5,394 nt of DNA. Origin: an uncultured Shinella sp. GTDB taxonomy: Bacteria > Pseudomonadota > Alphaproteobacteria > Rhizobiales > Rhizobiaceae. The stretch is from NCBI GenBank assembly GCA_946886325.1, contig CAMPIK010000211.1:1-5394 (forward strand), written 5' to 3'. Every line of letters starts with the position of its first letter. Position 1 is the stretch's first letter. The position numbers were made by a program, and so were the translations under genes. A model generated the notes under the pieces. That model did no database searches. It saw only the letters and a list, made by a program, of their open reading frames with translations, and had not been told where the DNA came from. Of the stretch, positions 5,197 through 5,394 are shown piece after piece.

Positions 5197-5394
5197 ATGT
5201 TCATCGCCATGAACCGCTTCAAGATCGTCGCCGGCCATGAAGAGGCCTTCGAGGCCATCTGGAAGAACCGCGAGACGAGCCTTGCCGAGATGCCGGGCTT
5301 CAAGGAGTTCAAGCTCTTGCGTGGCGATACGGCGGCGGAGGAAGGCTACACGCTCTTCGCCTCGCACACGATCTGGGCGACGAAGGACGACTTC
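5197..5394 (+). CDS. hmuQ: IsdG-like haem-degrading monooxygenase (HmuQ type), partial at right edge
   Basis: Small cytoplasmic enzyme of the antibiotic-biosynthesis-monooxygenase (ABM) fold. The IsdG/HmuQ branch opens the haem ring and releases iron. The first 66 residues are present; the family is usually about 100-110 residues, so about a third is missing. The start MFIAMNRFKIVAGHEEAFEAIW is typical: Asn6 matches the catalytic asparagine of IsdG/IsdI, and Trp60 in HTIWATKDDF matches the conserved active-site tryptophan. The catalytic histidine would lie just past the window edge and cannot be checked. MPGFKEFKLLRG at 32-43 is the usual strand after the first helix. GAGGAG at 5186-5191 lies 5 nt before the ATG and overlaps the stop of the preceding gene. 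Homologues in Bradyrhizobium (HmuQ) and Ensifer meliloti are reported haem degraders. The symbol rests on similarity and context. Confidence 0.88.
   Translation, partial: MFIAMNRFKIVAGHEEAFEAIWKNRETSLAEMPGFKEFKLLRGDTAAEEGYTLFASHTIWATKDDF

Noticed and set aside
4672..5367. Minus-strand open frame of 231 codons opposite the DUF2325-hmuQ operon
   Set aside because: The plus strand carries three genes with good ribosome sites, tight spacing and family motifs; the antisense frame has none.

Overview
The window is a haem-uptake and haem-breakdown locus from an alphaproteobacterium, most probably a member of the Rhizobiaceae (Rhizobium, Sinorhizobium/Ensifer, Shinella, Agrobacterium group). The evidence is the high-GC coding sequence, the divergent arrangement of hmu genes and tonB known from rhizobia, and two perfect TGA-N9-TCA iron-responsive operators (IRO), the motif linked to the rhizobial iron regulator RirA. 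The genus cannot be fixed from the sequence alone.

Layout. Positions 1-2672 on the minus strand hold hmuS, hmuT and the first 200 codons of hmuU, closely packed and read right to left. They encode the cytoplasmic haem-handling protein, the periplasmic haem-binding protein and the permease of the haem ABC transporter; the ATPase gene hmuV would be expected beyond the left edge. Positions 2673-2958 are a divergent control region with one IRO (2808-2822). Positions 2959-4368 on the plus strand hold a small exported protein with four cysteines in its mature part, then tonB. Positions 4369-4516 are a second, AT-rich control region with another IRO (4418-4432). Positions 4517-5394 hold a compact plus-strand operon: a Cys/His-rich DUF2325 protein, a 91-residue protein of unknown function coupled to it by a GTGA overlap, and the start of an IsdG-like haem monooxygenase (HmuQ type), cut by the right edge.

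How the genes fit together. TonB energises an outer-membrane haem receptor that is not in the window. HmuT captures haem in the periplasm, HmuU (with HmuV) moves it across the inner membrane, HmuS receives it, and HmuQ is expected to open the ring and release iron. Both control regions carry the same operator, so all three transcription units are probably repressed together when iron is sufficient. The least explained parts are three small conserved-looking genes in this iron-controlled setting: the exported four-Cys protein before tonB, the DUF2325 protein and its coupled 91-residue partner. The latter two sit directly ahead of the haem-degrading enzyme and are the best candidates for undescribed components of haem-iron handling.
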